From positions 1 through 15,870 of the forward strand of contig JAKOGH010001174.1 of NCBI GenBank assembly GCA_024811115.1: 15,870 nt of DNA. Direction: 5' to 3'. The translations under genes were made by a program, and so were the position numbers. The notes beneath the pieces were generated by a model, which saw nothing but the letters and a program-made list of their open reading frames with translations, did not search any database and was not told the DNA's origin. This DNA comes from Terana coerulea. Taxonomy: Eukaryota; Basidiomycota; Agaricomycetes; Polyporales; Phanerochaetaceae. Position 1 is the first letter of the stretch; each line of letters starts with the position of its first letter. Below, piece by piece: positions 8,434-15,870 of the stretch.

Positions 8434-11101
8434 AGAGGGTGGGCAGAAAAGATGGCAAATGTATTGATCAGCGCGATGTGACGTTGGTACACAGAATTTA
8501 TACACGTTTATATTCAGATGCTGCCTTTGTGTTCAAGCTTCTTTCGATCATCCGGAATCCGCGGTCGGTTTGGACCGCGCGGTGGCGCCAACGCCACAAA
8601 GGCGTTCAGAGCGCCAAGCACACCGGTACCGACACCCTGAATAATTTCTCGCAACGCGGCTCATTCTTCAACTTCGCGGATATTGAGTATGGCGAGCTTA
8701 CGAATAAGCAGCAATGCTGCATCAGGTGCTCAATGTATTCCTCGAAATCCAATGTGCTAGTATGCTATAATGATATGTGATGTTGACAAAGCAATTAGCA
8801 GTCCATTGGATGTGTGCGCATGGGATTCCGTCCAGTGATGTCCTGCCGGCATTCCGTCAAACAGATGCGGATAACAGCATCCCTGCAAATAGAGCAGGGA
8901 CGAGTACTTGCGGTCGAGCTGTCCGTTTCCATCGTGGAAGTTCCTAGAGACTAGAGGTGCGAGCACACGGCATATCTCGGGGTTCTTGATGGCTAAAGAT
9001 CTCGATACCGTCATGCGTCGCTGCGTGCCGCGCGCCGCATCTGTACGTGAAAGGCCTATCAAAGACGCATCAGTTAAGAACGAATAGACAGTGAGTGTCG
9101 CAGATGGCAGGATGTACCAGTAAATCTGGACCGCTCGAGCACACTAAGGCGCGCGACGACGCTCTATAATGACAGTCACTTGGTTGTGGCTCGTAGTCCG
9201 TACACAACCGAGCGAAATTGGACGTGCAGGGGCCGTGGGAGAACGTCATTAGACAGCTGGTAAGCGAGCGAGAGGATGCGAGATGCACTGATTTGTCAAT
9301 GAAGAAGGCGAGCTGAGTCGTCTCCCTCCGTCGCTGCAGCTCTGGGGACAGATAGTCAGAGACGGCGTTAGGGCATCGTGGTGCGCCAGGCGAGATTTGG
9401 GATTGGATGGCGTCGCGAGTAGCTTGAAAATCGCATTGCCGATATATATTGCATTTCGCTGACCGAGGGTTTGGCGCTGGATGGACTTGCAGACGGAACA
9501 GTGAAGGAGATGCTGCGAGCGAGCGAGGTGAGCCTACATCGCCGTGCCAGTGGACGTTCCAGCTTACCTGGTTCTCAGTTGGATGTTGGGCTGACCCCTC
9601 GCCTTGCGTCGCCCGCCGGTCAACAGAATACGCCGAATGCTGTCTTCCGAAGGCGACGCCCTAGGTGTCAATGACACTCTGGACCCGGCGTGCGTTCTTC
9701 CTGCTTGTCTTATGGAGCGAACAGTGTCTCACGTGGTTTTGACTGCAGGTGGTCGAAGTCTGGGCGTGTCGCCGTCGAGCGCAGACAACGTGCTACATGC
9801 ATGGAGGTACCGACAATATTCGCCGTGCCGTTTTGTCTTCCGGGACTTGCGCCACACGGAACTGAATATCCGGCCTGCGCTTCAGGAGCAATGACGGCAT
9901 GTAGGGCAAACTTCCTACATAGTTAACTACGAGATGGTACAATGATGAACATGGTGAGATAAGAGGTGAAGCGCACCACATCGTGCCGCTTTCTACGCTG
10001 CGGATTGCGCAGTGCTGACTTGCCCTCCCTAGTGCTTTGGCGGCGACAATTGTCAGATGAGTTCTAAACGAGCCGTACCACCCGCATATAGTCGGGTGTA
10101 CGATGTGGAAGGGCCGTGTTTTCCTGGGTGCCGCAGACGCCCAGGGAGCGGACGGCGATATGCCCCGGTGCGCAGTGAACGGGACCAAAAACGCCGGACG
10201 GAAAACGAGCGACGGGAAGGATGGAATGCAGTTGGAGCGGCAGCTGACGAACGTCGAAGGGGGCGCGGCAGCCAATCCGCGGAGAGACGAAGCTACGTCT
10301 AGGCAGTCAACGGCGGTACCCTTTCATCCTGAATGCAATCCTGTCAGCGCAATTTGTCAGCTGTGCTGGCTAGAGACCCACCTAATGAATGAATCCAATT
10401 CACGCCGACTGCGGGAGCTACTTGGAGGGCGCAGCTACGCCAGGAGACATTGTGGTAGGTGCCCAGAAGCAGCGCACAGACTCGGAGCGAATAAAACACG
10501 ATCGACCAGGGGCACGTTGCAGTCTAGTATTGCCTTAGACGGCATGCAGTCACAGTGAATGTTCAAGTTTTGAGCGCACCTTGTGAAGCTCAGCGCTCAG
10601 CAGCCCCTGGTCAGATCATGGCGTGTTGCCAAGCTGCACCTGCGTCCGCTGGTTTTGACGGCGGACGCGGAGGCGCGGGAATCCACATCAGCAAAACGTA
10701 CAAGCGCTGACGACTGATGAGTGCTGACGAGCGCACGAGAGCACTGACGAATGGTTTGGAACCGAAGTTCGAGCTCTGCTGAAGCCAGACTTTTACTAGA
10801 TTTTGTATTTTCTTAGTTCCTCATGTTTCATAAACTATGCTGGACGTGAATGATGATGGTTTACTCACCGAAGCTTTGCTGCAAGAGTCGGATGCAAGAG
10901 GGTCAACAACGTCTGAGAGCGCTCAAAACGACTACTGAGACTGGCGGGCGCTGACGGCACTGAAGGGACTGAAGCGCTGAGATGGCTTCAACCACACACC
11001 TTGACCTCGTACCACCACCATCTCGAGTAGACGCCCACCTGCTCGTTTCCTCTGCAGCCTCAATCGTCCCCACCTTTCTTTCTTAGGTTTCTTTTCGCCT
11101 C
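8434..11101. other. Region without a recognisable gene between the NLR and the hairpin cluster
   Basis: About 2.7 kb. Several overlapping open stretches exist on both strands, the longest being 9793-10275 (minus, 160 codons) and 10103-10558 (plus, 151 codons), which overlap and so cannot both be real. Others are 8757-9062 (minus, 101 codons), 9070-9288 (minus) and 9604-9894 (plus). None shows a domain, signal peptide or composition that I can tie to a protein family, and splice signals do not join them convincingly. The 8757-9062 minus frame is the most protein-like to read, but I cannot support it. A cluster of GCGCTGACG-like repeats lies at 10704-10980. I see no transposon ends, tRNA or rRNA. 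Confidence 0.45.
10704..10980 (+). repeat. Cluster of imperfect GCGCTGACGA-type repeats
   Basis: Variants of a roughly 10-base unit recur: GCGCTGACGA (10704), GTGCTGACGA (10721), GCACTGACGA (10741), then after a 200-base gap GCGCTGACGG (about 10948), GCACTGAAGG, GGACTGAAGC and GCGCTGAGAT (10957-10983). The copies are irregularly spaced, so this is a dispersed micro-repeat and not a clean tandem array. Function unknown; it may be part of a degenerate element or a protein-binding cluster. Confidence 0.45.
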
Positions 11102-11234
11102 ACTTACGGCGGGGCTCGCTGTGCGAGCCAGTAAGTCGAAAAACGAGGGCCGTCTGGCCTGATCGCGCCCTGGGGGCACCTTTCATAGGGATCAGGCTAG
11201 CGGAAACTGTCTGATCCCCATTGCTGGCATGGGG
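11102..11234. other. Run of hairpin-forming inverted repeats
   Basis: Three stems lie within 133 bases. The first pairs ACTTAC (11102-11107) with GTAAGT (11131-11136) and, inside it, GGCTCGC (11113-11119) with GCGAGCC (11123-11129) around a TGT loop. The second pairs GGGATCAG (11188-11195) with CTGATCCC (11211-11218) around a 15-base loop. The third pairs CCCCAT (11216-11221) with ATGGGG (11229-11234) and would compete with the second. A MITE begins 33 bases further on, at 11268. The stretch could be a structured RNA, a transposon end or a remnant 5' region; nothing in it matches an RNA family I can name. Confidence 0.5.
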
Positions 11235-11267
11235 ACCGCTCAGGCGCGAACCATGACCTATGTTGAC

Positions 11268-11923
11268 TAGTGTTGCCGAGTTCAGTTCAGTTCAGTTCGG
11301 GCCCATTTTGTCTAAACCAGAACCAGAACCAAGTGTTTAGTAGCCGAACCAGAACTGAACTGAACTGAACCAGCATGAACTGGTTCAGTCGGTTCAGTTC
11401 AGGGTTCAAACTGGTTCAAACCATTGAACCATGTAAATATCTGCTTTACTCTGTCAAATCAGTATAATCGCAATGGTAAATCATAATAGAGTTATATATT
11501 GACATCTAGAAGGGTTTGTATAGTGCAAAGCCTTATATTATGACGTTTTGAAGCTCAGTGTCTGATAAAGGCTGCCAGTTGCCTTTTTGGCAGCTATTGA
11601 TGGCATCATGTATACACCAAAACATAAGCAGAGCAACATTTGGTGCTCAGTTTACAAGCACAATAATGAAAAAATAGTTTAGACATGCTACAGTAAGTAA
11701 GTTCATGTACTTTTCTTTATAAATCCCAGTACAAATACACTCACATGCGTATCCATGGTTCATGGTTTGAACCAGTTCGAACTTGGTTCGGGCGTGACAG
11801 CCCGGGCAGAGCAGGCACAAGTTACCTAGAGGCCAAACCAGAACCGAACGGAACCGAACCACATGGTTCGGTTAGCCGGTCTGATTCCGAATCACCGAAC
11901 CGAACTGAACTTTGGCAACACTA
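11268..11923 (-). mobile_element. hAT-type MITE, GTTCA-repeat family, copy 2 (656 bp, inverted)
   Basis: Left end TAGTGTTGCCGAGTTCAG, right end in reverse complement TAGTGTTGCCAAAGTTCAG. Perfect 8-bp target duplication ATGTTGAC (11260-11267 and 11924-11931). Read on the minus strand it follows copy 1 (6867-7526) nearly base for base through the AT-rich centre, for example CATGTCTAAACTATTTTT and TGCTCTGCTTATGTTTTGGT. The subterminal GGTTCAGTTC-type repeats differ more in number and phase than the centre. No transposase is encoded. A short minus-strand ORF (11647-11862) inside it is a by-product of the repeat sequence. It has inserted into non-coding DNA. Confidence 0.92.
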
Positions 11924-11931
11924 ATGTTGAC

Positions 11932-12396
11932 CTTGCGTCGACGAGGGAGGGACACACTGGGGCTCAGGCCCTGGTCACTGTCTCGCCCTGCTCACCCCTC
12001 ACGGGGGCCCCCCCCGTAAATCCTAAGAAATTAGCAATATATTTGTTGATATCGATGGATAACCGAGAACCCCTTGGCGCATGGCTGCCGCCTGTGGGGT
12101 GTGTGAACTGCAAGGACCGAGAACTCGCGGCGAGTCTGGACCTCTATGCATGATCCTGAGAGTCCGCACAGAACTCTATCACATGAAGGGAAGGTGACAG
12201 CGTATCGGGCAGAGTACTGCTGGGCACCGCGCTATGGACCTCAAGTCCCGTATAAGCTTAGAACCCCAGAAATCCGAGCATAAGCCCACTACAATAGAGC
12301 AGGATGCCGTGGCATCCCGGCCCAATGTATGGACCCATCTCACAACCACCATTGTGGAAGGGCCCCTTCTGTCCAATCCTGTATAAGGTGGACCAG
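11932..12396. other. Gene-free region right of the second GTTCA-family MITE
   Basis: Contains a GC-rich stretch with a run of eight C's inside GGGGGCCCCCCCC (about 12004-12016), followed by CCTAAGAAAT (12022-12031). The reverse complement of the latter resembles TTTCTTAGGTTTC near 11080, on the far side of the MITE, so the two could be the ends of an older element into which the MITE jumped; the match is short. A perfect 7-bp palindromic stem GGATGCC-GT-GGCATCC lies at about 12302-12317. A second TATA-like string (GTATAAGG, 12381-12388) sits just upstream of the one annotated below. The open frames here are short and unrecognised. Confidence 0.4.
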
Positions 12397-12404
12397 TATA
12401 AAGG
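12397..12404 (+). promoter_or_regulatory. Candidate TATA box (TATAAAGG)
   Basis: TATAAAGG lies 76 bases upstream of the ATG at 12473, followed by a purine-rich stretch and a short leader without an upstream ATG in a strong context. That spacing fits an RNA polymerase II TATA promoter with transcription starting about 30 bases downstream. It is a sequence match only. Confidence 0.4.
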
Positions 12405-12472
12405 AGAGAGAGGACAGACGCGTTCAGCACCAGACTGAATTCGGGTTCTGTCAACTCTCCGACTATGTTATC

Positions 12473-12763
12473 ATGTCTCCTCAAACAGCAAAGAAGGATC
12501 AGGTCAGGGCATGCCCCCTCCTGAGAATACACGTACTCTCCGACGTGGGAAGTGCCCTCATGCCGTCTCCTGTCTTGTGCTTGACAAGAAACGGGAAGAA
12601 ACAGGCAGGATGGCTCTGTGAGATTGACTCACAGACCCGAACTGTCACAATTAGCATCTCTGCGGATGCAGGGAATAGTAAGAGTAAGGAGCGAAGCGCA
12701 GCCCAACTCCGGAGACTACTGGAAAGGGGAATAACCACATGGCCGTATAGGCCATATGTATAA
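12473..12763 (+). CDS. Small hypothetical protein (96 aa)
   Basis: The ATG at 12473 has an A at -3, lies downstream of the TATA-like box, and opens 96 codons ending at the stop 12761-12763. The frame is also open upstream to 12329, but the promoter-like signal favours this start. The protein begins MSPQTAKKDQVR, has a middle part with alternating hydrophobic and polar residues (WLCEIDSQTRTVTISISA) that suggests beta strands, then a basic helix-like stretch (SKSKERSAAQLRRLLERG). There is no membrane segment and no family I recognise. It lies about 150 bases upstream of the first LINE-like coding sequence on the same strand, so it might be the LINE's first ORF or leader, or an unrelated gene. 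No function is proposed. Confidence 0.4.
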   Translation: MSPQTAKKDQVRACPLLRIHVLSDVGSALMPSPVLCLTRNGKKQAGWLCEIDSQTRTVTISISADAGNSKSKERSAAQLRRLLERGITTWPYRPYV

Positions 12764-13288
12764 TATGAATAATATGTACACAATTGACAGAATCATGCAA
12801 CTGGGCTCTTTCTTCTGCGAACACGTGGTAGATGTCTGGAATGTGCGATCTGTGCGAACCGGGCGTGGACTCCTCACACGAGCCTGATCAGCCACGGAAC
12901 CCATCCTCGTGAGCATTCTCAACAACGGGACCGTGAATTAACCCCTAGGGACCTTTTCCCGATCGCGAAGGGCGTCCCCATCTCCTGCCCTAAGTTATGT
13001 GACTGTGCCTGAGGAGCACATGCATAACTTCGAGGAACTACCTCCCGCCATCTCTGATGATGAGGAGCACTTTGACATCGCACCGCCCCTAGACATAGAG
13101 GCAGTCCGACGCGAGGCAGATGCGGCGTCGCGTAACAGCACGCCCTGCCTGAACCTCGGGCACCGTGTGACCATGGGGACCTCGATGACACGCATTCTCA
13201 GAAGAGCCACGGCACGACTGGGAAGGGTTTGACACAGATGAGGATGGGAACGAGGTTCCCGTAACCCACAATCTGGACGTTAGAGATT

Positions 13289-14036
13289 GGCTCTGTATCT
13301 GCGAACGTGCAGAAGTCCAGACCCAATCAGGGCAACGTGCTCGAAAACTTCCTGGATCATGACATGATCATGATCCAGGAACCTTCTGGGCATCTCAAAA
13401 GAGTAGCCTCCGGAAATCCAAGGACGGGAAGTCATTGAAGACACGTCCATCACAGAAACTTTGTATGCCTCGGTGCTGCCAAAGGCTGCAGAGCGGTCAC
13501 ATATGTAAACAAGAAGTGGGCGCATTACAGCCCCGCACTTCACCATTGCCAGGCACGGTCCCCAAAGGGGACATCGTGTGTATCACTCTCCGGTGGAAGG
13601 GAAGTCATGAACTTCCTCAATGTATACAACGATTCAAAGTCTCACACAGCGGTCAAGTGGCTTGAAAACCACGCCGTGGAACTATCGAACATTGTGACTA
13701 TGTGCAGAGACTTCAATATCCGTCACATGAAATGGGATGAGCGGGAGCGACGGACTACGATCCGTCGCGAAAGCGACAACAAGACTAAGCGGTTCGGTGA
13801 CATCCTCATCGAAGCCGTGGAAGTCAACATCGGACTGTCTTTGCTGAATGACTGCGGCGGGAGGGCCACCGACTTGGATCTTTGCTGGCAAAGACTACAA
13901 AGAGCGGCCTGGAGTACTCGACCTAGTATGGTGCCGAGAGGCCAATGCTACGGATGAGTACATTAGAGTCAGAGGGAGCGGACCAGCACATGTCGGATCA
14001 CTGCCTACTGGAATTCTCCGTGCGGGTTAAAGCCGT
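13289..14036 (+). pseudogene. LINE apurinic-type endonuclease domain, frame-broken
   Basis: The domain starts with SANVQKSRPNQGNVLE, whose Asn (codon 13304-13306) corresponds to the metal-site Asn of APE endonucleases. Then comes MIMIQEPSG with the catalytic Glu at 13379-13381. After frame changes near 13440-13560 it continues as KGDIVCITLR and NVYNDSKSHTAVKWLENHAV, then CRDFNIRHMKWD with the DFN motif (13709-13717). Next is GGPPTWIFAGKDYK, followed by VLDLVWCREANATDEY in a second frame (13860-13960), and finally QHMSDHCLLEFSV with the SDH motif at 13993-14001. All hallmark residues are present but in at least three different frames. In an active element this enzyme nicks the target DNA for reverse transcription. 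Confidence 0.8.
13351..13379. repeat. Perfect 11-bp inverted repeat inside the endonuclease coding sequence
   Basis: CCTGGATCATG (13351-13361) and CATGATCCAGG (13369-13379) are exact reverse complements separated by 7 bases. The bases also encode the conserved FLDHDMIMIQ segment of the LINE endonuclease, so the symmetry may be a chance result of codon choice. A hairpin in the transcript is possible. Confidence 0.6.
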
Positions 14037-15787
14037 AAGAGAACCGAAACCCACGATCCTTCACGGATCAAAGGACAGCCGGAAATACTGGCGGCGTCCA
14101 GAAGCACGTGTGCAATATCCTGTACGCGGGGCTGAGGAAGTCAACGTAGAAGGGTCGGGATATCTATCATCGACAAATTCTCACAGCAGGACATAGACGG
14201 CGTCTTTGACAAATTCTATGCGGCAATGTGTAAGCAGTGGGATGATGTGGCCAAGTGCCCAAATCCCAGCGCTTAAAAAGCAAGTCATGGTGGAACCACT
14301 GAGTGTTCCGCTGCACGATAAGACTGCCGTGGCCAGGGGTAATGCGCAGCAAGCGCGACCTGGCCAAGCATTACAAAAAGAGTGGACCGGGCGATAATTC
14401 GCTCCAGACCCTCACGGATCTTACCAACGCACTGGAACAATGCAAGTTCCTAGCGCGAGAAGTGCACGAATCTGAGAATCAGCAACATGCGACTCTCAGA
14501 ACGCCAAACGCGGCCATTTTGAAACCAAGATGAGCGCCATGCATCAGAGCAAAGTGTGGGATGCTGCCGCGTGGACCAAGCCACGGAAGCAGAGCACCAA
14601 CCAAAGCATCAAAGACAGGGATGGCAACCCTGTCTCTGAACCTGCCAAACTGGCAGAGGTCCTGCAGGAACAATTCACGAACGAGCGCGGAAACCTGTCG
14701 GCGGAAGGCATAACGTTTATCGATTATGCCTACAGAGAGGTGACGAACGGCAGTATTTGCCGATCTCCGAGGCCGGAAGTAGAGGAAGCGCTCCGTGATA
14801 CGAGCAACTTCTGCTCCAGGCCCAGACCATGCATCATGGTTCTGGCTAAAGAAGATCATCCCTCGAACCTAACGAGGACGAGAAAACAAGGAAGACAAAT
14901 CCACGTACACCGAGCGTGACGGAGGGATCCGTCCTGACATGATAACATGGTTCTTCAACGCGTGCATCGCGTCCGGAGTCATGCCCACTAAACTCAAGGA
15001 ATCACGCACTGTTGTCATTCCTAAACCTAATAAGCCGGACTACTCCGTAGCTAAGGCATATCGCCTGATAGTTCTCCTGAACTGTCTGGGGAAATTGAGA
15101 AATGTATTGCTAAGCGCATGCAATTCGAATGTCAAAAGTATGGAGTATTGCATCCCTCCCAGTTTGGAGGAGCAATGCAGCGAAGTACAACTGATGCCGG
15201 CGTTTGCCTCACGCACAACATCAAGGAAGGCTGGAATCAGGATCTGGAAAGCTCTGTCCTCCTCATGGACATCTCACAGTTCTTCCCGTCCGTGCTGGAC
15301 CACGCGGCCGCTTGTGTGACATTCTCAAGCGCCGCGAGGGTTCTCATCGCTCCTATGCAAGTTCTTCGAGTCATATCTCGTAGGGCGGACAGACGTCGTT
15401 CTGATCAATGGCATCGCCACTGATCCGGTTGACTTCTCTGTCGGAGTGGGCCAGGGCTCGGCGCTCTCGCCCATTCTGACGAACATATACATCGCGCCCG
15501 CTATCTTTAGCACGATTAAGGCGCTTGGAGCCAAAAACACCGCCACCATCGGCGTAACGCTGCAGTTCTATGTGGACGATGGTCTCATCCATGCAGTCAC
15601 CAGACCGTCGGAACCGGAAGGAAACCCAACTGGGATCAACAATCTAAAAATCAAGGAAAGTCTGATGATTGTGCTATCCAGATTGTTGCCTCGGACTCCA
15701 GTTCGAGGAGGACAAACTGGAACTCATATCTCACTTCCACAGGACCAGGCTGCGTGAAATGGAAGGACTCCGATAAAGAGCCCAGCC
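14037..15787 (+). pseudogene. LINE linker and reverse transcriptase domain, frame-broken
   Basis: The linker holds SQQDIDGVFDKFYAAMCKQW (about 14188-14247) and RDLAKHYKKSGPGDNSLQTL (about 14353-14415). An RT-proximal stretch follows, with AKLAEVLQEQFTN and PEVEEALRDTS (14640-14805). RT blocks then run: VVIPKPNKPDYSVAKAYR and LLNCLGKL (15010-15098), MQFECQKYGVLHPSQFGGAM (from 15118), SSVLLMDISQFFPSV (about 15251-15296, with the first catalytic Asp), LLCKFFESYLVGRTDVVLIN (about 15350-15408), VGVGQGSALSPILTNIYIAP (15440-15500) and FYVDDGLI, with the YVDD catalytic box at 15569-15580. A later segment LQFEEDKLELISHF lies near 15702-15744. Frame changes fall near 14800-14940, 15090-15118, 15300-15345 and 15630-15700. 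The catalytic aspartates are kept, so decay looks recent or is partly sequencing error. Confidence 0.85.
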
Positions 15788-15870
15788 TCCGCCCGCCACT
15801 CGCATTCAAAATTGCATCCAGGTTGTGCAGGTGCTGCGCGGCAACGCGGCAAATTAGTGATGACAAATCT

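Larger units (their letters stand above)
12910..15870 (+). mobile_element. Decayed APE-type LINE (non-LTR retrotransposon), open to the right
   Basis: A collinear series of protein fragments in changing frames: an acidic N-terminal segment (YVTVPEEHMHNFEELPPAI, from about 12993; DTDEDGNEVPVTHNLD, about 13231-13278), an endonuclease domain, a linker, then a reverse transcriptase. This EN-RT order in one polyprotein is the APE-type LINE layout; related basidiomycete elements share phrases such as NVYND...VKWL and KPNKPDYS. An RNase H region, if present, lies beyond the right edge. At least half a dozen frame shifts mean no functional protein. The clade (Tad1, Deceiver-like or other) cannot be settled by eye. 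The 5' boundary is uncertain, and no poly-A tail or target duplication is visible because the 3' end is outside the window. Confidence 0.85.

Noticed and set aside
8514..8660. Minus-strand frame reading REIIQGVGTGVLGALNAF, like a small hydrophobic protein
   Set aside because: Only 48 codons, no start codon, no supporting splice signal; too short to support.
8430..8780. 116-codon plus-strand ORF after the NLR stop
   Set aside because: It starts from a non-ATG codon overlapping the NLR stop and has no recognisable domain.
8757..9062. Minus-strand 101-codon ORF, and a CSICRDAV string in another frame resembling a RING finger
   Set aside because: The remaining zinc ligands of a RING are absent and no homologous family is recognised for the longer frame.
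9715..9810. Possible stray WD40 repeat (SHVVLTAGGRSLG ... NVLHAW)
   Set aside because: A single weak match lacking the GH and WD signatures, outside the NLR's conserved end.
9793..10558. Two long overlapping ORFs on opposite strands (160 and 151 codons)
   Set aside because: They overlap, have no recognisable domain, and both show the skewed composition typical of chance frames in GC-rich DNA.
10711..10745. Hammerhead ribozyme core (CTGATGA followed by a GTGC/GCAC stem)
   Set aside because: The stem is followed by GAGA where the core needs GAAA, and no matching stems I and III were found.
11236..11256. tRNA-like B box on the minus strand (GGTTCGCGCC), suggesting a SINE
   Set aside because: Only a partial match to the B box, no A box at the right distance and no cloverleaf.
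11647..11862. 71-codon minus-strand ORF
   Set aside because: Lies entirely inside the MITE and reflects its repeat sequence, not a gene.
1..15870. CRISPR array, tRNA or rRNA genes, or a bacterial-type operon
   Set aside because: No regularly spaced direct repeats with unique spacers, no cloverleaf or rRNA signatures; introns and transposons point to a fungal nuclear genome.

Overview
The window looks like an accessory, transposon-rich stretch of a filamentous fungal genome, most likely a mushroom-forming basidiomycete (Agaricomycetes). The reasons are short spliceosomal introns (46-63 nt, GT..AG), a C2-NACHT-WD40 gene of the type expanded in basidiomycetes, and an endonuclease/reverse-transcriptase LINE of fungal style. 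No bacterial gene organisation, rRNA, tRNA or CRISPR array was seen.

Layout. Positions 1-364 hold the open 5' part of a possible minus-strand gene that leaves the window on the left; its product is not recognised. Positions 365-1751 contain no convincing gene. Positions 1752-8433 are one NLR-like gene (NOD-like receptor / STAND ATPase) on the plus strand: a C2 half-domain, a helical linker, a NACHT ATPase, WD40 repeats and a conserved C-terminal tail. Eight introns can be placed. The central part (exons 3-7, about 850 codons with the NACHT core) is intact. The C2 region, the WD40 region and the tail carry small frame breaks, and two non-autonomous transposons sit inside the WD40 region. I read the locus as a decaying pseudogene; an assembly with residual indels is the main alternative.

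Mobile elements. Three hAT-type MITEs can be delimited to the base by terminal inverted repeats beginning TAGTG and perfect 8-bp target-site duplications: 5526-5883 (full of CCCTTA-type subterminal repeats, TSD CCCGTTTC), 6867-7526 (TSD ATAGGATC) and 11268-11923 (TSD ATGTTGAC). The last two are copies of one family in opposite orientation. From about 12910 to the right edge lies a decayed APE-type LINE with recognisable endonuclease (N, QEP, DFN, SDH motifs) and reverse transcriptase (YVDD) regions spread over several frames.

Between these, 8434-11267 is largely gene-free; it has a cluster of imperfect GCGCTGACG-type repeats and then a run of hairpins (11102-11234) just left of the third MITE. 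Positions 12397-12763 hold a TATA-like box followed by a 96-codon ORF of unknown function. How the genes work together: the NLR, if it were functional, would be a stand-alone non-self sensor. The rest is transposon-derived or unassigned, and nothing suggests an operon or a multi-gene system.
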